From contig NZ_JABBFW010000005.1 of the NCBI RefSeq assembly GCF_012927045.1, positions 1 to 64,000 on the forward strand: a stretch of 64,000 bases of DNA. Reading direction: 5' to 3'. Positions 19,107-27,305 of the stretch are shown here, piece by piece (positions within the stretch are counted from its first letter, which is position 1; every line of letters starts with the position of its first letter). Below the pieces are notes generated by a model. It ran no database searches. It saw only the letters and a program-made list of their open reading frames with translations, and was not told the origin of the DNA. The stretch is from Azohydromonas caseinilytica (GTDB taxonomy: Bacteria > Pseudomonadota > Gammaproteobacteria > Burkholderiales > Burkholderiaceae_C). The position numbers and the translations under genes are program-made.

Positions 19107-19135
19107 AGTATAACAGCTACCGACCCAAGCCTCAA
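19107..19135 (-). promoter_or_regulatory. sigma-70-type promoter for rpmF
   Basis: On the minus strand TTGAGG (19135-19130) is followed after exactly 17 bases by TATACT (19112-19107). Transcription would begin near 19100 and give a leader of about 200 bases before rpmF. It could drive the rpmF-plsX-fab operon independently of yceD. Confidence 0.55.
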
Positions 19136-19160
19136 ACCCAGGCTTTGCCAACAATCAAGC

Positions 19161-19730
19161 TCAAGCGTCATTGCCGCCTTGACCATCGGGGCGACGCCGC
19201 AAACGCGCCAACGCCGCAAAGGGGTTTTCGCGCACAGGCGCTTCGTCATCATCGGGTTCGCCAAGCACCGTTAGCGGCTGCGGACATTGCTCGTGACGCG
19301 GCACCAGAGGCAACGCCAGCAGCAGCTCGTCCTCCACCAGTGCTTGCAGGTTGAAAGAACGCTCCAAGGCCAGCACGTCTTCCTCGCTTTCGGCGTCCAG
19401 CCGAGCCGCCTCTTCCTCCCCGCGCACGAAACGCAGACTGCGCTGCAGCAGCAGCGGCAGCGGCACAGGTTTCAGGCAGCGCTGGCATTCGCGCCACACC
19501 TGCGTGTGCGCCTCCAGGTGCAGCCAGCGCTCAGGCTCCAGTGCCTTGGGCCGGCGCAGCTCTCCGCTGGCGGACCACTCCACGTCGGCGCCGGGCGGCG
19601 GCGCCTCGGCAGGCCAGCCGTCGAGCAGCCGCTCAAACTGCGTCAACGGCCAGCGCCCCTGCAGCTCGGCGCCATCAGCGGCGAAGCTCTCGATATCCAA
19701 ACGCAAAGGATCGTGCGGGCGGGCTTTCAT
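19161..19730 (-). CDS. yceD: 23S rRNA accumulation protein YceD (DUF177)
   Basis: YceD-family proteins are encoded next to rpmF in most bacteria and are linked to 23S rRNA accumulation. The 189-residue product has the conserved CQRCLKPV metal-binding-like pair in its middle, followed by the acidic stretch SEEDVLALERSFNLQALVEDELLLALPLVPRH, shared by the family. ATG 19730 (MKARPHDPL) is chosen because the upstream extension overlaps the divergent maf gene. Spacing to rpmF is about 260 bases, containing the rpmF promoter. Confidence 0.9.
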   Translation of the reverse strand: MKARPHDPLRLDIESFAADGAELQGRWPLTQFERLLDGWPAEAPPPGADVEWSASGELRRPKALEPERWLHLEAHTQVWRECQRCLKPVPLPLLLQRSLRFVRGEEEAARLDAESEEDVLALERSFNLQALVEDELLLALPLVPRHEQCPQPLTVLGEPDDDEAPVRENPFAALARLRRRPDGQGGNDA

Positions 19731-19779
19731 CGGGGGCAGTTTAAAGGGCCCCAGCGAGCCTTCTGTGCCGGGCGGGACA

Positions 19780-20379
19780 ATGTCATTGATGAAGCCTTTA
19801 CTGATCCTTGCCTCCACGTCGCGCTATCGACGCGAATTGCTGGAGCGGCTGCGCCTGCCTTTTGCAGTGCAAGCACCGCAAACCGACGAAACGCCGCGTC
19901 CCGGCGAAGCACCGGCCGCGCTGGCGCTGCGCTTGGCGCTGGCCAAGGCGCAGGCCGTGGCAACCCGGCATCCCGACGCGGTGGTGATCGGTTCGGATCA
20001 AGTGGCAGACCTGAATGGCGAGCCCATCGGCAAGCCCGGCGACTTCGACCGGGCCGCGCAGCAGTTGCACCGCATGAGTGGTCAGCAGGTGGTGTTCCAG
20101 ACGGCCGTGGCGGTGGTACGGCGCGACTGCGGTTTCGAGCGAGCCCTGCTGGCACCGGTCACGGTGACATTCCGCTCGCTGTCGGAGGCGGAGATCAAGC
20201 ACTACCTGGCACTGGACCAACCCTTTGACTGCGCGGGCAGCGCCAAGAGCGAAAGCCTCGGTGTAGCCCTACTGGAACGCATAGACTCGGACGACCCTAC
20301 CGCGCTGGTGGGCCTGCCGCTGATACGCACCTGCCAGCTCCTGCGCGCAGCCGGCATCGACCCACTGTCTCCTCCCTGA
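19780..20379 (+). CDS. maf: Maf-family nucleoside triphosphate pyrophosphatase (YceF type)
   Basis: Maf enzymes hydrolyse non-canonical nucleoside triphosphates; the YceF subgroup acts on m7GTP. The 199-residue product has ILASTSRYRRELL at the N-terminus, DETP and the catalytic VIGSDQVADLNG segment, and a conserved CAGSAKSESLG. It starts at ATG 19780, although ATG 19789 (three codons later) is equally plausible. It is divergent from yceD with 49 bases between, the usual maf/yceD arrangement. It is followed after 39 bases by the wzi-like gene. Confidence 0.93.
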   Translation: MSLMKPLLILASTSRYRRELLERLRLPFAVQAPQTDETPRPGEAPAALALRLALAKAQAVATRHPDAVVIGSDQVADLNGEPIGKPGDFDRAAQQLHRMSGQQVVFQTAVAVVRRDCGFERALLAPVTVTFRSLSEAEIKHYLALDQPFDCAGSAKSESLGVALLERIDSDDPTALVGLPLIRTCQLLRAAGIDPLSPP

Positions 20380-20418
20380 GCCACCGGCCCCAACCAGGCC
20401 GCTCCCCGAGAGACCCGC

Positions 20419-21723
20419 ATGCCTCACCGCCCACTTCTTCGCCCACTGCGCCACGCCGCGCCAGCGCTGGCCTGCATCGCAGCACTGCCGGCCCATGCCG
20501 GCCCATCGTTGAGCCAGGCACTGGCACGCCACCAGCAGCTCATCGAGAGCGACGCCAGCCCGCAGGGCAGCCTGCCCCAGTCGCTGCCCGCTCCCCCGGA
20601 TGGGCTGGTGCTGGCTGCAGGCAGCGAGCTCGACACGCTGCCGCAGCTGGTGGCCTCGCCTGTGGGCTCGGGCGGCAATGGAGTGCGCCTGCTGCACACC
20701 CTTTACGAGGCCGAAAGTGGACCGGTGCTGCGCTTAGGCGTGCTCGGCGACTCGGAGGCGCAACGCCACTGGACGCTCGAAAGCACGGAGCTGGCCGCGC
20801 CGCTCGGACCAGGCCAGATCTACGCCTCCGTACAGCGCCGGCATTGGGGCCCTGCCTGGAGCGGCAGCCTGATCCTGGATGCCGCCGCACCGGCAGTGCC
20901 TGCGGTAGGGTGGCGCAAGACCTCCTCCTCCGCCTTTGAGCACCCCTGGCTGGCTTGGCTAGGACCCTGGAACGCGGACTTCTTCATCGGCCGGCTGAGC
21001 GGGCACGCTGAGCCCGCACACCCCAACCTGGTCGGCATGCGAGTAGAGATCCAGCCCCTGCCGCCACTTCAGCTCGGCCTATCGCGCACGCTGCAGTGGG
21101 GCGGACACGGGCGCGATCAGAGCTTGAGCTCCCTCTGGAGGGGGCTGATCGGAAAAGACAACGAAGGCAGCAGCGAGGAGCCCGGCAACCAGCTCGCCGG
21201 CATCGATGCGCGCTGGCATTGGTCGCCGACCGAAAGGCAAAGCATGGCCCTGTATGGCCAACTCACGGGGGAAGACGAAGCCGGATATCGGCCGGCCAAG
21301 AACATGAAGCTCGGCGGCCTGGAATGGTCCATGAGGCACAACGGCGGCAGCCTGCGGCTGTTCGCGGAGCGGGCCCATGTCGTCGCCGGCCCGCCCGGCA
21401 CGGCCTACCGCCACCATATCTACCGCCAGGGCTACACGCAGAACGGGTTGCCACTGGGTTATCCGAGCGGCGGCGACACCAAGCTCACCAGCTTGGGCGC
21501 GCTGCTGGACGGTGGAGCTCTCAAAGGCGAATTGATCGCTTACAGAGGCCGCGCACTGAACACGGCACAACGGCTGGCCGCCGGTTCCCTCAGCGGCCTG
21601 AACGCCGCCATGGCCTGGAGCCCAAGCAATCAATGGGCACTGGGCCTGTCACTGTGGAGCGGCCGTGACGGCAATGGACGCGACACGGCCGCGCAACTGT
21701 GGTGGCAGCAGACATGGCACTGA
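20419..21723 (+). CDS. wzi: capsule assembly Wzi-family outer-membrane protein
   Basis: Wzi is an outer-membrane beta-barrel lectin that helps attach group 1-type capsule to the cell surface. The 434-residue product has a signal peptide of about 27 residues ending AHA|G, then family features: YASVQRRHWGPAWSGSLILD, HPWLAWLGPWNADFF, LGLSRTLQWGG and a C-terminal run of alternating strands ending in WWQQTWH, typical of a barrel with an aromatic C-terminus. It lies about 4.9 kb from the polysaccharide locus, between maf and a methyltransferase gene that it overlaps by 10 bases. Confidence 0.85.
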   Translation: MPHRPLLRPLRHAAPALACIAALPAHAGPSLSQALARHQQLIESDASPQGSLPQSLPAPPDGLVLAAGSELDTLPQLVASPVGSGGNGVRLLHTLYEAESGPVLRLGVLGDSEAQRHWTLESTELAAPLGPGQIYASVQRRHWGPAWSGSLILDAAAPAVPAVGWRKTSSSAFEHPWLAWLGPWNADFFIGRLSGHAEPAHPNLVGMRVEIQPLPPLQLGLSRTLQWGGHGRDQSLSSLWRGLIGKDNEGSSEEPGNQLAGIDARWHWSPTERQSMALYGQLTGEDEAGYRPAKNMKLGGLEWSMRHNGGSLRLFAERAHVVAGPPGTAYRHHIYRQGYTQNGLPLGYPSGGDTKLTSLGALLDGGALKGELIAYRGRALNTAQRLAAGSLSGLNAAMAWSPSNQWALGLSLWSGRDGNGRDTAAQLWWQQTWH

Positions 21724-22475
21724 AAGGTCGATTGCTGCTGGTGCCTTGCCCTCTGGACTTCGGCAGCGGCGAGTCCGTGCCCGACATCCAGCGAGTGCTG
21801 CCGCACGGGGCCCTGGAAGCCGCCGCGGGGCTACAGCATTGGGTGGTGGAAAATGCCCGCACGGCACGCGCTGTGCTTAAGCGCGTGGGCGCCGTGGTGC
21901 CTCTGGCAGCGCCGCTGCAGCAGCTGCACATCGTCGAGCTACCGCGCCCGCCCAAGGGGCGCTCGGCGCAGCAGGCACCCGATCTGCGCCCGCTGCTGCA
22001 GCCCGCGCTGCAGGGGCACGACATTGGCCTGATGTCAGAGGCCGGCATGCCTGCGGTGGCCGATCCCGGCGCGGCGCTGGTCGCCGCAGCCCACGGACTG
22101 GGCATCCCGGTCAGGCCACTGCCCGGCCCGAGCGCATTGCTCCTGGCCTTGGCGGCCAGCGGGCTCAATGGTCAGCGCTTTGCCTTCAACGGCTACCTGC
22201 CAGTAGATGGTGCCGAGCGCGCCACGCGCATTCGCGAGCTGGAGGCGCTGTCGCGCCGCGCCGCGCAGGCGCAGCTGCTGATCGAGACACCTTATCGCAA
22301 CGAGGCGATGCTCTCGGCGCTGCTGGCGACGCTGCAGCCAACCACGCAACTGTCAGTGAGTTGCGGCCTGACGCTGGAGACGGAATGGACACGCAGCGAC
22401 GCCGTCGCGCGCTGGCGTGCACAACCGCGCACACTGCCGTCCGACGTGCCGGCGGTATTCGTGTTCCAGGCCTGA
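21714..22475 (+). CDS. SAM-dependent methyltransferase, tetrapyrrole methylase (RsmI-like) family
   Basis: The 253-residue product has the tetrapyrrole-methylase fold motifs: LLLVPCPLDFGS near the start, ISLMSEAGMPAVADPG-like IGLMSEAGMPAVADPG at about 102-117, and LPGPSALLLALAASGLNGQRFAFNGYLP. This is the layout of 16S rRNA methyltransferase RsmI, but the protein is shorter and diverges, so it is probably a paralogue with unknown substrate. I use ATG 21714, which overlaps the end of the wzi-like gene by 10 bases. It converges with rhlE. Confidence 0.8.
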   Translation: MALKGRLLLVPCPLDFGSGESVPDIQRVLPHGALEAAAGLQHWVVENARTARAVLKRVGAVVPLAAPLQQLHIVELPRPPKGRSAQQAPDLRPLLQPALQGHDIGLMSEAGMPAVADPGAALVAAAHGLGIPVRPLPGPSALLLALAASGLNGQRFAFNGYLPVDGAERATRIRELEALSRRAAQAQLLIETPYRNEAMLSALLATLQPTTQLSVSCGLTLETEWTRSDAVARWRAQPRTLPSDVPAVFVFQA

Positions 22476-22504
22476 ACACTCGAGTGCACCCGGCAACGGC
22501 GCAC

Positions 22505-22541
22505 AGCACCGCAGCAACCCGTTCCCCCTGCGGAAGGTGCT
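22505..22541. terminator. hairpin between convergent genes
   Basis: AGCACC (22505-22510) pairs with GGTGCT (22536-22541), and adjacent GCAG with CTGC extends the stem with a bulge. It lies between the convergent methyltransferase and rhlE stops. There is no T-run, so terminator activity is uncertain. Confidence 0.35.
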
Positions 22542-22550
22542 GGCCTCAGA

Positions 22551-24026
22551 TTAAGCGGCTGACGCTTCCGTCTTTTTGGCCCCAAACAGCGCAGCGATCT
22601 TCTTGCGAGGCTTCTGGTGCAGCGATACACCAGTTTGGGCAATCGACGGCGCCCCCTGCTCCCACGCCGGCGTGCCGGTCGTGACGCTGGGTACATAGGG
22701 CCGATCAAAGAAGGGATCCGCAGACGCCGCGGCACTGCGTCGCAGCGGTGCAGCACGTTCGGCGCGGCGCGGCAATTCCGCGCCGCGCTCCTCGGTTGAA
22801 ACCGGGCGGCGAGGCCGGCGCCAGCGGTCGTCTTCGAGTTCCAACGGCTCCAGCTCGATCTTTTTCTTGATGAGCTTTTCAACCTCGGCCACCAGCCGCG
22901 CGTCCTCGCGCGTCACCAGCGTCATGGCCAGACCCGAGGCACCGGCACGGCCGGTGCGGCCGATGCGGTGCACATAATCCTCGGCGTTGAAGGGCACATC
23001 GAAGTTGAAGACCGCCGGGAGATCGGCAATGTCCAACCCGCGCGCGGCCACATCGGTGCACACCAGCACATCCACCTCGCCGCGCTTGAAGGCGTCCAGC
23101 GCCTTGAGTCGCTCGTCCTGCGACTTGTCGCCGTGCAGTGCATTGGTGCGCAGCCCGTCGCGCTCGAAAGCACGCGCCAGCCGGGCACAGCCCAACTTGG
23201 AATTGACAAAGACAATGGCCTGCTTGATGGCGCGCTCGCGCAACAGCTTGAGCACCGCGGCGCGCTTGTCGTCGGAAGCCACGCTGTAGAAACGCTGCTC
23301 GACAGTGGAGGCCGTGGCATTGGGACGAGCCACTTCCACCAGCACCGGATCCTGCAGGTAGCTCTCGGCCAGCCGCTTGATCTCGGACGAGAACGTGGCC
23401 GAGAACAGCAGCGTCTGCCGCGTTTTGGGCAGGTAGCTCAGGATGCGCTGCAGGTCGGGCAGGAAGCCGATGTCGAGCATGCGGTCGGCTTCGTCGAGCA
23501 CCACGTACTCGACCTGGTTGAGCACCGCGTTCTTGGCCTCGATGTGGTCCAGCAGCCGGCCCGGCGTGGCGATGAGCACCTCCACGCCGGCCTTGAGCTC
23601 GGCGGTCTGGGGCTTCATGTCCACACCGCCGAAAACCACCGCCGCGCGCAGCTTGGTGTGCCTGGAGTAGGCCTTGACGTTGTTCGCCACCTGGTCAGCC
23701 AGCTCGCGCGTGGGCGCCAACACCAGCGCTCGCACGGGATGGCGCGCCGGCGACATGCTGCTGTTCTCATGGCGCAGCATGCGCTGCAGCAACGGAATGG
23801 AGAAGGCGGCGGTCTTGCCGGTACCCGTCTGCGCCGCGCCCATCACGTCGCGCCCGGCCAGCACCACCGGGATGGCCTTGGCCTGGATGGGGGTCATCGT
23901 CGCGTAGCCCTGGTCGGCTACGGCGCGCAGCAGCTTGGGGTCGAGCGGGAGAGTGTCGAAGCGCGGCGCCTCACTGGGGGCGCTGGGGGCGGCAGCCGGT
24001 GCCGCGGTTTGCGTGAGATCCATCAT
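22551..24026 (-). CDS. rhlE: DEAD-box RNA helicase, RhlE type
   Basis: RhlE-type helicases remodel structured RNA in ribosome assembly and mRNA decay. The 491-residue product has the Q motif (MTPIQAKAIP), Walker A AQTGTGKT at 65-72, PTRELA, TPGR, DEAD at 178-181, SAT, and the helicase C motifs ARGLDI and HRIGRTGRAG. The last 100 residues are a basic, disordered tail ending PRKKIAALFGAKK, as usual in RhlE. ATG 24026 lies inside the end of the upstream transferase gene (56-base overlap); a TTG three codons earlier is possible. GATAAT just upstream may be a -10. Confidence 0.93.
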   Translation of the reverse strand: MMDLTQTAAPAAAPSAPSEAPRFDTLPLDPKLLRAVADQGYATMTPIQAKAIPVVLAGRDVMGAAQTGTGKTAAFSIPLLQRMLRHENSSMSPARHPVRALVLAPTRELADQVANNVKAYSRHTKLRAAVVFGGVDMKPQTAELKAGVEVLIATPGRLLDHIEAKNAVLNQVEYVVLDEADRMLDIGFLPDLQRILSYLPKTRQTLLFSATFSSEIKRLAESYLQDPVLVEVARPNATASTVEQRFYSVASDDKRAAVLKLLRERAIKQAIVFVNSKLGCARLARAFERDGLRTNALHGDKSQDERLKALDAFKRGEVDVLVCTDVAARGLDIADLPAVFNFDVPFNAEDYVHRIGRTGRAGASGLAMTLVTREDARLVAEVEKLIKKKIELEPLELEDDRWRRPRRPVSTEERGAELPRRAERAAPLRRSAAASADPFFDRPYVPSVTTGTPAWEQGAPSIAQTGVSLHQKPRKKIAALFGAKKTEASAA

Positions 24027-25155
24027 GTCGCGCAATTATCCCCGCTGTGGCGCTGGCACGGCGGCGACTGCGGCGCAAGACCATCCAGCGCGGAGCCCTG
24101 AAGCGCACGATGCGCCAGTACAGCGTGACATAGCTCACGGCGAACAGCACGATGCAGCCCGCCAGCATGGGCGTGCTGTCCCACCACAGCACGGCCGGCA
24201 CCACGGAAAGCATGCACAGCAGCCACAGGTACGGTGCCGTCATGGAGTTGCGCCGCGTCAGCTCGCGCGCGGTGCGCTCGCCCGCGGCCCAGCGCAGCAG
24301 CCGCCTGTAGATCAGGCTGTGCAGGTGCACGCCGTCGGGCATGCCCACCGGGCGCCCCTGCAGCCACTTGCGCCTGTACATCGAGAACAGCGTCTCGAAC
24401 ACCGGATAGATGACCAGCGTCAGCGGGAACATCGGCGACACCTCGGGGTTGCGCGCCAGCAGCAGGATGGACAGCTCGGCCAGGTAAAAGCCCAGGAAGT
24501 ACGCTCCGCCGTCGCCCAGGAACACCAGCCCGGCCGGGTAGTTCCAGACGAAAAAGCCCAGCACCGCGCCCACGCCCACCAGCGCCATCACCGCCACGAG
24601 CTGGTCGTCCACCGCGAAGCCCACGTAGGCCAGGCTCGCCAGCATCATCAGCACGCACATTGACGACAGCCCATTGAAGCCGTCGATCAGGTTGACGGCG
24701 TTGGCGATGCCCGCCACCGCGACCACCGTCAACAGCACTGCACCGGCCCAGAACGACACCACCCAGTCCAGCCCCGGGATGTCGGTGCGGCGAATGAGCG
24801 CATCGAGCAGCCAGCCCGCCAGGACAGCCGACACCGCCGTGAACAGCAGCCGCTTGCCCGGGCTCACCCGCTTGGTGATGTCCTCGACGATGCCCGCGCC
24901 AAAAGCCGGTACCGCACACGCCAGCAGCAACAGCGCCGTGACGCCGACCCGCCCGTCCTGCCACCACAGCGCCAGCGCACCGACCGTCACGGCGCACACG
25001 ATGCCCACTCCGCCCACCCGCGGCACCGGCCGGGCGTGGAACTTCTGCGGTCCGCTGCCATGGTCATTGACCAGATGGGCATGCGTACGGGACAGGCGCA
25101 CCACACCCATGGTCAGCAAGAAAGCCACGATGAATGCGGTGAACAGCAGGGTCAT
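23971..25155 (-). CDS. MraY/WecA-family undecaprenyl-phosphate sugar-1-phosphate transferase
   Basis: This family transfers GlcNAc-1-P or a related sugar phosphate to undecaprenyl phosphate, the first step of O-antigen or other glycan assembly. The 394-residue polytopic protein has about ten membrane segments, the HARPVPRVGGVGI motif, NAVNLIDGFNGLSS, FLGDGGAYFLGF and the cytoplasmic GVHLHSLIYRR loop that carries the HxH motif. All are typical of the WecA branch. It has no visible Shine-Dalgarno; see the promoter entry. It is divergent from the polysaccharide export operon by 154 bases, so it probably serves that locus. Confidence 0.88.
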   Translation of the reverse strand: MTLLFTAFIVAFLLTMGVVRLSRTHAHLVNDHGSGPQKFHARPVPRVGGVGIVCAVTVGALALWWQDGRVGVTALLLLACAVPAFGAGIVEDITKRVSPGKRLLFTAVSAVLAGWLLDALIRRTDIPGLDWVVSFWAGAVLLTVVAVAGIANAVNLIDGFNGLSSMCVLMMLASLAYVGFAVDDQLVAVMALVGVGAVLGFFVWNYPAGLVFLGDGGAYFLGFYLAELSILLLARNPEVSPMFPLTLVIYPVFETLFSMYRRKWLQGRPVGMPDGVHLHSLIYRRLLRWAAGERTARELTRRNSMTAPYLWLLCMLSVVPAVLWWDSTPMLAGCIVLFAVSYVTLYWRIVRFRAPRWMVLRRSRRRASATAGIIARHDGSHANRGTGCRPQRPQ

Positions 25156-25161
25156 ATATCT

Positions 25162-25189
25162 ATTATCTCAGGCTGCTGCAACGCACCAA
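25162..25189 (-). promoter_or_regulatory. possible promoter giving a leaderless transferase mRNA
   Basis: GATAAT (25167-25162) matches the -10 consensus at five of six positions, with TTGGTG 16 bases upstream as a weak -35. Only six bases separate the -10 from the ATG at 25155, so transcription would start at or beside the start codon. No ribosome binding site exists in this space. Confidence 0.4.
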
Positions 25190-25236
25190 TGCCGGCGCCC
25201 GAGCATTGCTCCAGAAAGCGCCATAAGGGGGTCCGG

Positions 25237-25242
25237 TAGAAT
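25237..25242 (+). promoter_or_regulatory. possible -10 for the polysaccharide export operon
   Basis: TAGAAT at 25237-25242 lies 68 bases before the first gene of the plus-strand polysaccharide operon, in the 154-base divergent region. No good -35 was found at 16-18 bases, so an activator or a different promoter is likely. Confidence 0.3.
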
Positions 25243-25309
25243 CAACCCTCAAGTCCAGTGCGCCCGCACGCCGACAGCACCCCAAATTCATTGAGTTCCG
25301 GACCGCGTC

Positions 25310-27304
25310 ATGGCCCGGTTCGCGCCTGCTTTCACGCCAATGAGATCCTTCCCGCGCCTGTCATCCACCTCTTGCTGTCGTACCGGCCATGGTCATAGCC
25401 TGCGCAAGCCCCTGGGAGCGGCACTGCTGGCCCTGGCCGGCTTGGCACCGGCCTGGGCGCAATTGGGGTCCGCGAGCGATGCCTCGGACGCTATGGGGCC
25501 GATCCGGCTGCGCCAGCCGGTGCTGGCCTACGGAGTAGGCAGCGGCAACGGGCTGGACGCCCGTGCGACCGGCGCACAGGATGCCAGCCTGTTGAGCCCG
25601 CAACAGCAGCAGCCGGGGCAACGCCTGGCCCCGCTGCCCTACAAGCCCAGCGAGTTCGAGCTGTTCGTGCAGCGGCGCGCCGGGATGAGCGAAATGGGCG
25701 AAGGCGCCGATGCGCTGACCGTGCGCCGCCTGGGCGCAGAGCTGATGACGCGGACGGAAGATCCCAACAGCGCCGACTACAGCCCGCAGGTGCCGCCGGA
25801 CTACCTCATCAAGAGCGGCGACGAGATCGTGGTCACGCTCTGGGGCTCGGTGGATGCCGACGTGCGCGTGGTGGTGGACCGCACCGGCCGCATCAACATC
25901 CCGCGCGTGGGTCCGGTGCTGGTGTCGGGCGTGCGCTATGCCGAGCTGCCGGAAGTGATCCGCCGCCGCGTGGCGCAGGTGTTCCGCAACTTCGATCTCA
26001 GCGTGTCGCTGGGACAGCTGCGCGGCGTGCGCGTGTACGTCACGGGCTTCGTGGACCGGCCCGGCACCTACAGCGTCAGCAGCCTCTCCAGCGTGCTCAA
26101 TGCGCTGCTGCGCGCCGGCGGCCCTTCGGCCGCGGGCAGCCTGCGCAACATCACGCTGCAGCGCGGGCGCCAGACGGTGGCCCGCTTCGACCTCTACGAC
26201 TTCCTGCTCAAGGGCGACCGCAGCGCCGACGCGCTGGTGCAGCCCGACGACGTGATCCACGTCGGCCCGCTGGGAGCGCAAGTCGGCGTGATCGGCAGCG
26301 TCAACCGTCCGGTCATCCTGGAGATCAAGCCCGGCGAGACCGTGGACGATGCGCTGCGCATGGCCGGCGGCTTCACGGCCGTGGCCGACCGCAGCCGTGT
26401 CGCGGTGGAGCGCCTGGAGCAGCGTCTGGGCGAGCGCCTGGCCGAGCTGCCCCTGCCCGTGAGCGGCCGGCTGCCCCTGAGCAACGGCGACGTGTTGCGC
26501 GTCTTCAGCGCCGTGGACGCGCAGTTGTCCGTGCAAAAGCAGAACAAGCGCGTGCGCGTGGAGGGCGAGGTCGCCCGTCCGGGCGAGTACGTGCTGCCGG
26601 CCAGCAGCTCCATCAATGACGCGCTGCGCGCCGCCGGTGGCCTGAGCCCGTCGGCGTACGTGTTCGGCACCCAGTTCACCCGCGAGAGCGTGCAGCGCAC
26701 GCAGCAGCAGAACTACGAGCGTGCGCTGCGCGACCTGGAAACCGAGCTGTCGCGCAACAACGCGACGCAGCGCACCAACACCGCCGACGAGTCGGCCGCG
26801 CAGACCGCGCGGGCGGCGGCCACGTCGCAGCTGATCGAGCGGCTGCGCGCGGTCAAGCCCAACGGGCGCATCGTGCTGCAGATGACGCCGGAAAGCGCCT
26901 CGCTGCCGGAACTGGCCCTGGAGGACGGCGACCGCCTCTACATCCCGCCGCGCGGCAGCACGGTGGGCGTGTTCGGCAGCGTCTTCAACGCCGGCAACTA
27001 CCTCTGGGGTGGCCCGCGCAGCATCGACGACTACCTGCGCCTGGCCGGCGGCCCCACGCGCGGCGCCGACCGCGACAGCGTGTTCGTGATCCGCGCCAAC
27101 GGCAGCGTGGTCAGCGCGCTGCAGGACGGCAGCTCCTGGTTCGGCCGTGGCGGTAGCCTGAAGGTGCCGGCCCAGCCGGGCGACACCATTTTCGTACCCG
27201 AAGAGATGAACAAGACCACGCTGGTGCAGTCCTTCAGGGACTGGACGCAGATCCTCTACCAACTCGGCCTGGGCGCCGCGGCCATCAAGGTCCTCCGCGA
27301 TTGA
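25310..27304 (+). CDS. polysaccharide export outer-membrane protein with SLBB domains
   Basis: This is a Wza/KpsD-like secretin that exports polysaccharide across the periplasm and outer membrane. The 664-residue precursor has a signal peptide ending around residue 50 (AGLAPAWA|Q), a Poly_export domain at about 162-235 (PPDYLIKSGDEIVVTLWG), and four SLBB-like units near 240, 325 (GVIGSVNRPV), 420 (EGEVARPGEY) and 555 (GVFGSVFNAGNY). No lipobox is visible, so it is closer to KpsD than to lipoprotein Wza. ATG 25340 is an alternative start. It is followed after 1 base by the Wzz-like gene. Confidence 0.9.
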   Translation: MARFAPAFTPMRSFPRLSSTSCCRTGHGHSLRKPLGAALLALAGLAPAWAQLGSASDASDAMGPIRLRQPVLAYGVGSGNGLDARATGAQDASLLSPQQQQPGQRLAPLPYKPSEFELFVQRRAGMSEMGEGADALTVRRLGAELMTRTEDPNSADYSPQVPPDYLIKSGDEIVVTLWGSVDADVRVVVDRTGRINIPRVGPVLVSGVRYAELPEVIRRRVAQVFRNFDLSVSLGQLRGVRVYVTGFVDRPGTYSVSSLSSVLNALLRAGGPSAAGSLRNITLQRGRQTVARFDLYDFLLKGDRSADALVQPDDVIHVGPLGAQVGVIGSVNRPVILEIKPGETVDDALRMAGGFTAVADRSRVAVERLEQRLGERLAELPLPVSGRLPLSNGDVLRVFSAVDAQLSVQKQNKRVRVEGEVARPGEYVLPASSSINDALRAAGGLSPSAYVFGTQFTRESVQRTQQQNYERALRDLETELSRNNATQRTNTADESAAQTARAAATSQLIERLRAVKPNGRIVLQMTPESASLPELALEDGDRLYIPPRGSTVGVFGSVFNAGNYLWGGPRSIDDYLRLAGGPTRGADRDSVFVIRANGSVVSALQDGSSWFGRGGSLKVPAQPGDTIFVPEEMNKTTLVQSFRDWTQILYQLGLGAAAIKVLRD

Positions 27305-27305
27305 C

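Noticed and set aside
27149-27159. GGCGGTAGCCT resembling the ops/JUMPstart element that recruits RfaH
   Set aside because: It lies inside the coding sequence of the SLBB export gene (codons Gly-Gly-Ser-Leu) near its 3' end rather than in an operon leader, so the match is probably chance.
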